NCBI RefSeq assembly: GCF_002855515.1
Contig: NZ_PKRP01000001.1
Location: forward strand, 310,001 to 374,000
Length of the DNA stretch: 64,000 nt
Source: Rhizobium sp. TH135
GTDB taxonomy: Bacteria > Pseudomonadota > Alphaproteobacteria > Rhizobiales > Rhizobiaceae
Direction of reading: 5' to 3'
Of the stretch, positions 37,212 to 45,795 are shown in pieces. The notes under the pieces are model-generated. The model ran no database searches, was not told the origin of the DNA, and saw nothing but the letters and a program-made list of their open reading frames with translations. A program made the position numbers and the translations under genes. Every line of letters begins with the position of its first letter. Positions within the stretch are counted from its first letter, which is position 1.

Positions 37212-37485
37212 ATATTATCCCCCGGACGCGCCTGATTGATGCGTCTCATTTTGTTGTCCCTTTCGGGCATAGGCGTCGGAGGATTCCATATCGCTTTGTC
37301 CGAAAATGTGAAGCCAAAAAGGCATCCGTCAGACAAAATGTTACTGTTAACAGGCGCTTTGACCCGGGAAATGACAGGTCACACAAAAAAGAAGCAGAAA
37401 AAGCTTAGGAAATCAGCAGGTCGCGCGAGGCGACCCGCCGTTCATTCTCGGGAACTAATGCAAGCCCACTTTTGTGGAAAACGGT
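37212..37485. other. Intergenic region upstream of livH
   Basis: The 274-bp gap separates livH from the 3' end of the dimethylglycine-dehydrogenase-like gene, both on the minus strand. It should hold the liv promoter and a terminator for the upstream gene. It is A-rich around 37381-37410. I see no clear hairpin with a T-run and no convincing promoter hexamers. Confidence 0.5.
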
Positions 37486-39912
37486 TCAGTTTCTCATTCG
37501 CGACCCGTTCGCGTCAAAAAGCGACTGAGGCTGCAGACGGGCGGGCAGGATTTCCCCAAGAATTTCCACGCCCCAGCCATCGATTTCGTCGGCAATCTCC
37601 TTCGGAACATAGCCGATGGCGACCGACACGCCGCTCGGATGGGCAAAGCCGCCCGAGGTGACCCAGCCGCGCACCTCGCCGTTGAACGAGATCGGTTCGT
37701 CGCCGATGACGTCGGCATCCTTGGCCTCGACGATGAAGGTGCGGAGCCGAAGCGTGCCGCCCGAAAGCTTCTCTTCCAGAGCCGCCTGCTTGCCGATGAA
37801 GCTCGCTTCTTTCTTGAGCGCCACGAAACGCGACAGCCCGGCTTCGAGCGGCCCGTAGAGCGGGCGATATTCGCGCGACCAGCTGCCGAAGCTTTTCTCC
37901 AGTCGGAGCGCATTGAGGGCTCGCAGACCGAACAGCGAGATGTTGAATTCGGCACCCGCCTCCATCAGCGTATCGAACACATAGCGCTGATATTCGGGCC
38001 GCATCCAGATCTCATAACCGAGATCACCGGTATAGCTCACGCGGCCGAGCATGACAGGCGCCATGCCGAGATCCATCTCGCGGATCGCCATGAAAGGCAG
38101 AGCCTCGTCCGAGACATCGAGATGGGTGAGCTTGGCGAGCACCTCGCGCGACTTCGGCCCGGCAATCGACAAGCCGACGAGGCTGAGGTTGAGGGCCTCG
38201 ACATCGACCGAACCATCCTCCGGCAGATGGCTCTCGAACCAGCGCATGTGATAGTCCTCGGCAATGCCGGAACCGATGATCAGGAAATCCTCGTCGTCGA
38301 GATTGGCAACGGTGAAGTCGCCGATCAGCTTGCCGGCCTCGTTCAGCATGGGTGCCAGCGCCATGCGCCCGACTTCAGGCAGCTTGCAGGCAAGCATCCG
38401 GTCGAGCCAGGCCCGAGCCCCCTCCCCGCTCACCATGTATTTGGCAAAGCCCGAGGTCTCCATCAGGCCGACGCTCTCGCGCACGGCCTTGGCCTCACGG
38501 CCGACCGCCTCGAAATCCGTTGACCGGCGCCAGGAAAAGGCGTCTTCGACACCTTCAGGCGCAAACCAGAGCGGCGTTTCCAGACCATAGGATGCACCGA
38601 AGACGGCACCGGCCGCCTTTAGCTTATCATAGACAGGCGTGGTCAGCAGCGGACGTGCGCCCGGAAGCTCTTCGTTTGGATAGCGGATCGAGAAGCGGCG
38701 GGAATAGTTCTCGCGCACCTTGGCATTGGTATAGGCGAGCGTCGCATAGTCGCCGTAACGGCAGACATCCATGGCGAAGACATCGAAGCCCGGATCGCCC
38801 TCGATGATCCAGTTGGCAAGCGCCAGACCCACGCCACCGCCCTGAGAGAAGCCGGCCATGACCGCGCAGGCCGACCAGTAATTGGTCATGCCGCGCACGG
38901 GACCGACCAGCGGATTGCCGTCAGGCGAGAAGGTGAAGGGGCCGTTGATGATCTTCTTGATGCCGGCATTGTTGAAGGCCGGGAAATGTCGGAAGCCGAT
39001 TTCAAGCTCGTTGGTGATGCGCTCCAAATCTTCCGCCAGCAGTTCATGGCCGAAGGTCCAGGGCGTCTCGATCGGCGACCAGGGACGGCAATCCTTTTCA
39101 TAGGTACCCATCAGCATGCCGTTGCGCTCCTGGCGGATATAGATCTCGCCGTCGAAGTCGACGCAATGCATGAGTTCCTTGCCGGTCGTCTTATTGAACT
39201 CGATGACCTCGGGCATGTCCTCGGTGATCAGATACATGTGCTCCATGGCAAGCACGGGCAGCTCCAGCCCGACCATGCGCCCGACTTCGCGCGCCCAGAG
39301 GCCGGCGGCGTTGACCACATGCTCAGCCCGGATTTCGCCCTTGTCGGTGATCACCCGCCAGGTGCCGTCTTCCAGCTGCACCAGATCCTCGACCTTGGTG
39401 TGCAGATAGATCTCGGCGCCATTCTTCTTGGCTGATTTCGCATAGGCGTGGGTCGTGCCGTAAGGGTCGAGATGCCCCTCATGCGGATCGAAGACCGCAC
39501 CTACGAACTGCTTGGGATCAAGCAGCGGCATCATCTCATAGGCTTCCTGCGCCGAAATGAGCGTCGCCTCGCCGCCTGCATACTTGCCCTTGGCCAGCAG
39601 CGACTTCATCCAGTCGAAGCGCTCCTTGGTGGCAGCCAGCATCAGGCCCGATGTCATATGCAAGCCGATGTCCTGGCCGGAATACTCCTCGATCTCCTTG
39701 TAGAGCTCGACCGTGTATTTCTGCAGCTTGGCAACATTCGGATCGCCATTGATCGTGTGCATGCCGCCGGCCGCATGCCAGGTGGAGCCGGAGGTCAGCT
39801 CCGAACGCTCCAGAAGCACCACATCGGTCCAGCCGAACTTGGTCAGGTGATAGAGGACCGAACACCCGACGACACCCCCGCCGATGACGACGACACGCGC
39901 ATGGCTCTTCAT
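37486..39912 (-). CDS. FAD-dependent dimethylglycine/sarcosine dehydrogenase-like protein
   Basis: An 808-residue two-part enzyme. The N-terminal DAO-type FAD domain opens with ARVVVIGGGVVGCSVLYHL and carries H46 in SGSTWHAAGG, the position that binds FAD covalently in dimethylglycine dehydrogenase. The C-terminal part is a folate-binding GcvT-like domain (VGLMETSGFAKYMVSGEGA, LGYEIWM, LRLEKSFGSWSREY). It should oxidatively demethylate an N-methyl glycine and pass the methyl group to tetrahydrofolate. The frame runs on to 40059, but the ATG at 39912 has GGGAG upstream and starts the Rossmann motif. Dimethylglycine and sarcosine cannot be told apart here. Confidence 0.85.
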   Translation of the reverse strand: MKSHARVVVIGGGVVGCSVLYHLTKFGWTDVVLLERSELTSGSTWHAAGGMHTINGDPNVAKLQKYTVELYKEIEEYSGQDIGLHMTSGLMLAATKERFDWMKSLLAKGKYAGGEATLISAQEAYEMMPLLDPKQFVGAVFDPHEGHLDPYGTTHAYAKSAKKNGAEIYLHTKVEDLVQLEDGTWRVITDKGEIRAEHVVNAAGLWAREVGRMVGLELPVLAMEHMYLITEDMPEVIEFNKTTGKELMHCVDFDGEIYIRQERNGMLMGTYEKDCRPWSPIETPWTFGHELLAEDLERITNELEIGFRHFPAFNNAGIKKIINGPFTFSPDGNPLVGPVRGMTNYWSACAVMAGFSQGGGVGLALANWIIEGDPGFDVFAMDVCRYGDYATLAYTNAKVRENYSRRFSIRYPNEELPGARPLLTTPVYDKLKAAGAVFGASYGLETPLWFAPEGVEDAFSWRRSTDFEAVGREAKAVRESVGLMETSGFAKYMVSGEGARAWLDRMLACKLPEVGRMALAPMLNEAGKLIGDFTVANLDDEDFLIIGSGIAEDYHMRWFESHLPEDGSVDVEALNLSLVGLSIAGPKSREVLAKLTHLDVSDEALPFMAIREMDLGMAPVMLGRVSYTGDLGYEIWMRPEYQRYVFDTLMEAGAEFNISLFGLRALNALRLEKSFGSWSREYRPLYGPLEAGLSRFVALKKEASFIGKQAALEEKLSGGTLRLRTFIVEAKDADVIGDEPISFNGEVRGWVTSGGFAHPSGVSVAIGYVPKEIADEIDGWGVEILGEILPARLQPQSLFDANGSRMRN

Positions 39913-40165
39913 GGAAAACGCTCCCTTGGCGGCAAAGATTGATCCGACAAAGCTAGATTGCCCGCATGAAAGCCAGAAGACCATGCTGCGACGAAACATG
40001 TCGCATGAGTGACAGGCAGTGTTCTCTCGGCGGCGTCGCGGTTGCGACTTTTGTGTCAATCAAACACGACACGCGGCTGTCATTTTAAGAGTTCAGTAAG
40101 TTAGCAAATATAATCATATCATATCGGCCCATTTCCCCCGCCGCCGCCCCAAATCAGAGATCCGC
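39913..40165. promoter_or_regulatory. Divergent promoter region of the dehydrogenase and chemoreceptor genes
   Basis: A 253-bp gap between divergently transcribed genes. It is AT-rich around 40081-40125 (TTTTAAGAGTTCAG, then ATATAATCATATCATATC), where the plus-strand promoter most likely lies. No specific operator could be recognised. Confidence 0.4.
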
Positions 40166-41896
40166 ATGTCATTTTTCGCCTTCGGCAGCGATGCCCGCTC
40201 TATTCTGAACGCCCTCGAAAAATCCCAGGCCATCATCGAGTTCGACCTCGAGGGCCGCATCCTTCATGCCAACGACAACTTTCTGAAAGCCATCGGATAT
40301 CAGCTGAGCGAAATCGTCGGCCGGCATCACCGCATGTTCGTCACCCAGACCGAAGCCAACTCTCCCGAGTACCAGCAGTTCTGGCGCCATCTGGCCGCCG
40401 GAAACTTCGACCAGCGCCAGTACAAGCGCATCGCCAAGGGCGGCCGCGAGATCTGGATCGAAGCGACCTACAATCCCGTCTGCAAGGGCGATCGCCCCTA
40501 TAAGGTCGTCAAGTTCGCGACCGACATTACGGCGATGAAGCTGAAGTCTTTGGACGCCGAGGGCAAACTCACGGCTCTCGACCGGGCACAGGCCATCATC
40601 GAGTTTTCGCCCACCGGCGAGATTCTGCATGCCAACGAGAACTTCCTCGGCGCCATGGGCTACGCGCTGTCCGAGATCGTCGGGCGCCACCATCAGATCT
40701 TCTGCGACGCGGACTACGCTTCATCGGCAGAGTATCGCGACTTCTGGCGCGAACTGGGACAGGGCCGTTTCGTCTCCGACCAGTTCACCCGCTTCGGCAA
40801 GGGCGGCAAGAAGATCCACATCCAGGCCTCCTACAACCCGATCATGGATGCAGACGGCAAGGTGCTGAAGGTCGTCAAGTTCGCAAGCGACGTCACCGAA
40901 CGCTTCCGGGTCATCGAAGAACTCGGCGCAGGCCTCGGCCGCCTTGCGGACAGCAATATCCGCATCACGCTCGACGAGCCCTTCGGCGCGGAGTTCGAAC
41001 CGCTGCGGCGGGACTTCAACGCCTCGATCGGCGCCTTTCAGCAGACCCTGTCCGGCGTCCTCGACCAGACGCATGAACTGGCACGCAATGGCAGCGCGAT
41101 GAAGAATTCTGCCGAAGAACTGTCCGACAGAACCCATCAGCAGGTCGTCGCACTTGAGCAGACGGCAGCGGCCTTGTCGGAAGCAACCACCAAGCTTCGG
41201 GCGGCAACCGAGCGAACGCGCGAAACCCGCCAGATGGCAACGGATGCCCGTGCCGCCGCAACCTCCTCTGTCGCCGTCGTCCGCGACACGGTCAGCGCCA
41301 TGGAGCGCATCGAGGGTGCCTCCAACGAAATCGGCAAGATCATTGGCGTGATCGATGAGATTGCCTTCCAGACCAACCTGCTCGCGCTGAATGCTGGTGT
41401 CGAGGCAGCACGTGCCGGCGAGGCCGGCAAGGGCTTTGCCGTCGTTGCCCAGGAAGTGCGCGAGCTTGCCCAGCGCTCGGCCAATGCGGCGAAGGAAATC
41501 AAGGCATTGGTGAGCACCTCTGCTAATGAGGTGCAGGAAGGCGTACGCCTCGTTGGTGAGACGGGCCGCGTGCTGGAAGAGATCGAGAAATTCGTCTCGG
41601 CCATCGACAAAAATGTCGACCGCATTGCGACCTCCGCCGCTGAAGAGACGGCAGCGTTGGAAGCAATCAACGGTGCCGTGACCGATGTCGATGGCATGAC
41701 CAAGGCGAACGCCGCCATGGTCGCCCAGTCGACCGAAATCAGCCGGGCGGTCTCCGATGGAGCAACCGTACTCGCTGATCTCGTAAACCGCTTCAAGCTC
41801 AACCGGCGCAACGGTATCCGCGAGGATGGCAAGGAGGTCTGGACGCCGGCCGAGAGGGCAGCCCGTCTGCGCATGCCCTACCGCGCCGCATCCTGA
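40166..41896 (+). CDS. Soluble methyl-accepting chemotaxis protein with two PAS domains
   Basis: A 576-residue chemoreceptor without membrane helices, so cytoplasmic. Two tandem PAS domains (about 10-125 and 130-250) are near copies of each other: both contain [14 protein letters not shown] or [20 protein letters not shown] or [11 protein letters not shown], and end in VVKFATDIT or VVKFASDVT. This suggests duplication and, by analogy with Aer-type receptors, heme or flavin binding. The signalling domain (about 300-555) has the hairpin-tip sequence [25 protein letters not shown]. No C-terminal CheB/CheR pentapeptide is present. It should feed CheA/CheW. Confidence 0.9.
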   Translation: MSFFAFGSDARSILNALEKSQAIIEFDLEGRILHANDNFLKAIGYQLSEIVGRHHRMFVTQTEANSPEYQQFWRHLAAGNFDQRQYKRIAKGGREIWIEATYNPVCKGDRPYKVVKFATDITAMKLKSLDAEGKLTALDRAQAIIEFSPTGEILHANENFLGAMGYALSEIVGRHHQIFCDADYASSAEYRDFWRELGQGRFVSDQFTRFGKGGKKIHIQASYNPIMDADGKVLKVVKFASDVTERFRVIEELGAGLGRLADSNIRITLDEPFGAEFEPLRRDFNASIGAFQQTLSGVLDQTHELARNGSAMKNSAEELSDRTHQQVVALEQTAAALSEATTKLRAATERTRETRQMATDARAAATSSVAVVRDTVSAMERIEGASNEIGKIIGVIDEIAFQTNLLALNAGVEAARAGEAGKGFAVVAQEVRELAQRSANAAKEIKALVSTSANEVQEGVRLVGETGRVLEEIEKFVSAIDKNVDRIATSAAEETAALEAINGAVTDVDGMTKANAAMVAQSTEISRAVSDGATVLADLVNRFKLNRRNGIREDGKEVWTPAERAARLRMPYRAAS

Positions 41897-41998
41897 CGCC
41901 TGCAGCGCAAAGCCTTCGCCACGGAAAACGCCTCCGTTGAAACTCCAAATCGCCCGCGCTTCCCAGTGCGGGCGGTTCTCATCTCCCCTGCCCGCGGC

Positions 41999-42634
41999 TC
42001 AGCGCGCCGGCAAGCTCCGGACAATCAGATCCATCACCAGCGGCACCCGCCCGCGCAATTCCTCCTCCAGGGCTTCACGGGACAGGTTGAGCATCAGAGC
42101 GCGCAGATGGATCGAGCCGAGCAGCGTCGAGACGAGCATGTCGGCGAAAGTCTTGTTATCGAGGCCAGGCGGCAGGCGGAGTGACGGATCGCTGGCCAGA
42201 GCCTGTGCAACATGGCTCATCGTCTTCTCGACGCAATCCCGATAGAAGCGCTGCGCAAGCTCCGGATATTTTATCGACTCCGCGATCACCAGCCGTGTCA
42301 GCGTGATCTGCCGGGGCGACAGGATCGCCGCCGCGACATCCTCCAGGAGCCGGATCAGACGCACCTCCGACTGCTCTTCACCAGTCGCAGCGCGGCTGTC
42401 GATGACGGCCACATCATGGCTGTCGACCAGCGCGCCGAAGAGCGAGGCCTTGTCCGGGAAGAACTTGTAAACCGTCTTCTTAGCCATGCCGCAGGCGCGC
42501 GCCACCTCTTCCATGGTTGCATCGCCGTAGCCGAGACTGTCGAAAACGGTTTCCGCCGCCTGCAATATCAAGGCCTTGCGATCATCGTCCGCGAGGCTTG
42601 GGGGCCGTCCCACCGTTGCTGAAGCCGTCGTCAT
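41999..42634 (-). CDS. TetR-family transcriptional regulator
   Basis: A 211-residue repressor. The N-terminal HTH (about 18-65) reads ILQAAETVFDSLGYGDATMEEVARACGMAKKTVYKFFPDKASLF. The ligand-binding part is helical and resembles TetR_C domains of multidrug regulators. The frame is open far upstream, so the ATG at 42634 (or 42643) is chosen by homology. It is divergent from an MFS exporter, with paired palindromes between them, so it likely represses the exporter and itself. Confidence 0.88.
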   Translation of the reverse strand: MTTASATVGRPPSLADDDRKALILQAAETVFDSLGYGDATMEEVARACGMAKKTVYKFFPDKASLFGALVDSHDVAVIDSRAATGEEQSEVRLIRLLEDVAAAILSPRQITLTRLVIAESIKYPELAQRFYRDCVEKTMSHVAQALASDPSLRLPPGLDNKTFADMLVSTLLGSIHLRALMLNLSREALEEELRGRVPLVMDLIVRSLPAR

Positions 42635-42668
42635 GCCTGCCATCCCAAAAGATTCCGGTTGACAATAA

Positions 42669-42714
42669 GAAACGATTGCGTTTCCTATCTCCTCAAGGAA
42701 ACGATAGCGTTTCC
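42669..42714. promoter_or_regulatory. Paired TetR-type operators between the regulator and the MFS gene
   Basis: Two palindromes of the same design: GAAACG-ATTG-CGTTTC at 42669-42684 and GGAAACG-ATAG-CGTTTCC at 42697-42714. Their centres are 29 bp apart. Both share the half-site GAAACG with a 4-bp centre. They lie 35 bp before the regulator start and 43 bp before the exporter start. Confidence 0.75.
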
Positions 42715-42756
42715 AATTCCGCGTTTCAACCCCTCGCCGCTGAAGAGACAAGGACC

Positions 42757-43962
42757 ATGCAGAACAAGAACACCACACTTGCGATCGCGCTGGGAGCCGT
42801 CTGTGCTCTCGGCCCTTTCGCCACCGACATGTATGTCGCCGCCATGCCCCGCATGGCAGAAGACCTCGCCACAACGGATGCCAACATCCAGCTGAGCATG
42901 ATGACCTATTTCACTGGCTTCACGCTCGGCCAGCTGTTCTACGGTCCCGTCTCCGACAAGACCGGTCGCAAGCCGATGATCTATCTGGCGCTGGTGATCT
43001 TCGTTCTCGCCTCGATCGGCTGCGTGCTCTCCACCGGCGCCACGGAACTGCTTATCTTCCGCTTCCTCCAGGGCATCGGCGGCTCGATCGGCATGGTCAT
43101 CGCCACCGCCTCGATCCGTGACGTGCATACCGGACAGGCTGCCGCCCGTCTGATGTCCATGGTCGTGCTTGTGCTCGGCATCGCCCCGGTGCTGGCGCCC
43201 CTGCTCGGCAGCCTCGTGCTGCAGATGGGCGACTGGCGCATGATCTTCGCGCTCCTCGGGAGCCTCGGCGTAATCGTCGCGGTCATCACCGTCACCATGC
43301 TGCCGGAAACCCGCATGCCCGAACTGCGCGCCATGAGCCGCCCAGGCGACGCCCTGCACTGGTATGGTCGCCTGCTCTTCACCCGCAGCTTCATTCCCTA
43401 TGCCGGCGCACTCGCGCTCGCCCAGGGCGGCTTCTTCGCCTATATCGCCGGCTCGTCCTTCGTGCTGATCAATGTCTATGGCCTCTCGCCGCTCGCCTAT
43501 TCGGTCATCTTCAGCCTGAACGCCATCGGCATCGGCATCGGCGCGCAGCTCGCCCCGCGCCTGGCAGAGCGGATCGGCGTACGTGGCGTGGTCAAGCTGA
43601 GCGCCACCATCTACGCGGCCGCCGGCCTCATTCTGCTCGGCCTGCAGCTGGCCGGCATCGCCTCGCTGGTCCCGGTCTGCATCCTGCTGTTCATCATGGT
43701 CATGGGCGTCGGCGGCATCATGCCAACCTGCAACATCCTAGCAATGGAATCCCATGGCGCGATCTCGGGCACGGCAGCGGCCTTGATGGGTGCCCTCGGC
43801 TTCGGCGCCGGCGCGCTCGGCAGCTTCGCAATCGGCGTGCTCGATGATGGGACAGCCCTTCCCATGATTGGCGTCATGGCTGCCTGCGCCGTGGCAACAG
43901 CCGCGATCGCCATCGTCACCTTCGGCCCGTCCAACGTGACCAAAGCGGCGGCAGCTGTCTGA
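42757..43962 (+). CDS. MFS multidrug exporter, Bcr/CflA family
   Basis: A 401-residue 12-helix drug:proton antiporter. Motif A is GQLFYGPVSDKTGRKP, motif C-like segments lie in helix 5 (VLGIAPVLAPLLGS), and the N-terminal LGAVCALGPFATDMYVAAMP is the Bcr/CflA signature. The ATG at 42757 is preferred: the frame is open from 42517 but the extension is noncoding-like and covers the operators. It ends at a strong terminator and is controlled by the divergent TetR gene. Confidence 0.9.
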   Translation: MQNKNTTLAIALGAVCALGPFATDMYVAAMPRMAEDLATTDANIQLSMMTYFTGFTLGQLFYGPVSDKTGRKPMIYLALVIFVLASIGCVLSTGATELLIFRFLQGIGGSIGMVIATASIRDVHTGQAAARLMSMVVLVLGIAPVLAPLLGSLVLQMGDWRMIFALLGSLGVIVAVITVTMLPETRMPELRAMSRPGDALHWYGRLLFTRSFIPYAGALALAQGGFFAYIAGSSFVLINVYGLSPLAYSVIFSLNAIGIGIGAQLAPRLAERIGVRGVVKLSATIYAAAGLILLGLQLAGIASLVPVCILLFIMVMGVGGIMPTCNILAMESHGAISGTAAALMGALGFGAGALGSFAIGVLDDGTALPMIGVMAACAVATAAIAIVTFGPSNVTKAAAAV

Positions 43963-43973
43963 CACGACCTCCG

Positions 43974-44016
43974 AAAAGCATCAGCCGCCAGTCAAAAGCC
44001 GGCGGCTGATGCTTTT
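43974..44016. terminator. Strong bidirectional terminator after the MFS gene
   Basis: A perfect 16-bp stem, AAAAGCATCAGCCGCC at 43974-43989 and its complement at 44001-44016, with an 11-nt loop. It ends in TTTTTCG on the plus strand and TTTTCGG on the minus strand, serving the MFS gene and the convergent phosphoesterase gene. Confidence 0.9.
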
Positions 44017-44036
44017 TCGTTGTAATTGTGGATGGC

Positions 44037-45152
44037 CTACATCGGCCTGAGCGTGAATTCCGTCAGCTCCGCCGGCACCCCTATCCTGAGCGCAAAGCCC
44101 GGCCAGAGGCCCGTGCCATTGTTGACATAGAGCTTCATGTCACCGACCTGGTAGAAGCCGGAGACATAGCCATTGTTCGCCCGGGCGACGATCTGGTCGA
44201 GGCCGCGCACCATACCACCATGAGTGTGGCCGGAGAGCTGGAGCGCCACACCCTTTTCGGCAGCCCGCTGCGCAAGCCGCGGCTGGTGATCGAGAAGGAT
44301 GATCGGCGCGCCCGCAGGCGCGTTGCGCAGGGCAGCCCCGAGATCCGGCTCGAGCGAACCCGTCGAGCGCGCCGAAAGATCGGTGACACCTGCAATAACC
44401 AGCCGGCCCTCGCCGCGCTCGATCACCGCATGCTCATTGGCGAGGATGCGCATGTTGAGTACGGGGAAGTGCTTAAGCCACCGATCGACCTCGAAGAAGT
44501 ATTCGTGATTGCCAGGCACGGTCAGCACGCCGTCACGGGCGCTCAGACCCGCAAGCGGCGCGACGTCCTCCCGTCGGATATCGAGACTGCCGTCGATCAG
44601 GTCACCGGTGATGACAATGAGGTCTGCATCGAGCGCATTGGCTTTCTCGACGACGGCACTCGCCCATCGTCCGGTGAACAGACGGCTGATATGCAGGTCG
44701 GTCAGCTGCACCATTCGGTAGCCGTCGAATTCAGGTGCGAGCCCGGGGATCGCCACCTCAATCCTCTTGATCGGCGGCACGCGGATTGCCTGGCTGATGC
44801 CGAAAGCGGCGAGGACCAGCGCCGCAACTCCCATCGTATATCGCACTTCGGCCGGCACCGCCGGAAACGACCATTTGACGGCGAGAATCAGGATGCTGAC
44901 GAGATCCAGCACCACCTGCATTGCGGCCAAGAGCACGATCGCCCCGAAGAACAGGTTGAACCCGATCACCAGCGGACGCGGGAACTCCGGCGCAAAGACC
45001 GACCCGGACGTGAACCGGCTGAACAGATGATATTGCGAGGCCAACAGCAGGAAGGCGGCAAGCAACAGCTTTACCATCCAAGGCCATGGCAAAGGGGCGA
45101 TGAAGCGGGTTGCCACGATGAGCCATGGCAGGGAAAACATCAGATGAAACAT
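44037..45152 (-). CDS. Membrane-bound metallophosphoesterase (YkuE-like)
   Basis: A 371-residue protein with about four N-terminal membrane helices (residues 1-120) and a calcineurin-type phosphoesterase domain. The metal ligands are visible in order: TDLHI, ITGDLIDG, VPGNHEYF, LLDHQP and LSGHTHGG. Relatives act on phospholipids or other cell-envelope phosphoesters. The substrate is not known here. Single gene. Confidence 0.9.
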   Translation of the reverse strand: MFHLMFSLPWLIVATRFIAPLPWPWMVKLLLAAFLLLASQYHLFSRFTSGSVFAPEFPRPLVIGFNLFFGAIVLLAAMQVVLDLVSILILAVKWSFPAVPAEVRYTMGVAALVLAAFGISQAIRVPPIKRIEVAIPGLAPEFDGYRMVQLTDLHISRLFTGRWASAVVEKANALDADLIVITGDLIDGSLDIRREDVAPLAGLSARDGVLTVPGNHEYFFEVDRWLKHFPVLNMRILANEHAVIERGEGRLVIAGVTDLSARSTGSLEPDLGAALRNAPAGAPIILLDHQPRLAQRAAEKGVALQLSGHTHGGMVRGLDQIVARANNGYVSGFYQVGDMKLYVNNGTGLWPGFALRIGVPAELTEFTLRPM

Positions 45153-45233
45153 GCGGGCGGGGGATCCTTTGCTTCGATAACGCCAAAAAGTCCCTGCCGG
45201 TTCACATCTAAAGCGATCACTGCACGGAGAAGG

Positions 45234-45785
45234 TCAGGCAAACCCCGCCGTCAGCGCAAACTCCCGCCCCATCTCGCGGATCTCGTCGAACAGGAAGCCC
45301 GCGAAACTGCGCATGACGATGATCTCGAACGTGTCCTGCCCAGTGCGGGCAAGGTTGGCGGCGACATGGCAGATCTGGCAGTTGGTAGATTGGCCGATTT
45401 CGAACAGGTCGGCATACAGGTCGAGCGCCGTGCATTTGGCAAGGATCGCCCGCACCTTTGGTCCCTGAATACGCAGCACCACGCGACCGTCGCTCTGGTC
45501 GACGAACGACGCGCAGGTCGCCCCGAGGTCTGCCAGCTGCCGAGCAATCGTGTCAGTTGCGACCGTCTCGCTGAGCAGGAGCCACTCGCCGGGCCCGCAG
45601 ACGCGAACATGCACATCTTCGAGATTGGTCAGCGCCTCATCGATATCAGCCTCGTGCCCCGGATGGGCAAGCACGGAGAAGACAGACACTGCCCGCAGAA
45701 TGGCGAGATGATGCGGATTGGGCGTCGCTTCGAAACCGGAAATGTGGTCCTCGAGCACGTGACGGGCGGCATAGGTCACCGGCAT
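45234..45785 (-). CDS. soxG: Sarcosine oxidase gamma subunit
   Basis: A 183-residue small subunit of heterotetrameric sarcosine oxidase. It carries the family segments LSVFSVLAHPGHE-like, VCGPGEWLLLS, LGATCASFVDQSDGRVVLRIQGPKVRAILAKCTALDL and the end FEIIVMRSFAGFLFDEIREMGREF. Last gene of soxBDAG, 10 bp after soxA. Confidence 0.92.
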   Translation of the reverse strand: MPVTYAARHVLEDHISGFEATPNPHHLAILRAVSVFSVLAHPGHEADIDEALTNLEDVHVRVCGPGEWLLLSETVATDTIARQLADLGATCASFVDQSDGRVVLRIQGPKVRAILAKCTALDLYADLFEIGQSTNCQICHVAANLARTGQDTFEIIVMRSFAGFLFDEIREMGREFALTAGFA

Positions 45786-45795
45786 GGCAGGATCC

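Noticed and set aside
39913-40059. N-terminal extension of the dimethylglycine-dehydrogenase-like protein
   Set aside because: The extra 49 residues have no homology-like features and precede a good ribosome site. The Rossmann motif starts just after the ATG at 39912.
42517-42756. N-terminal extension of the MFS exporter
   Set aside because: The open frame starts inside the TetR gene and covers the operator region. The ATG at 42757 begins the conserved transporter sequence.
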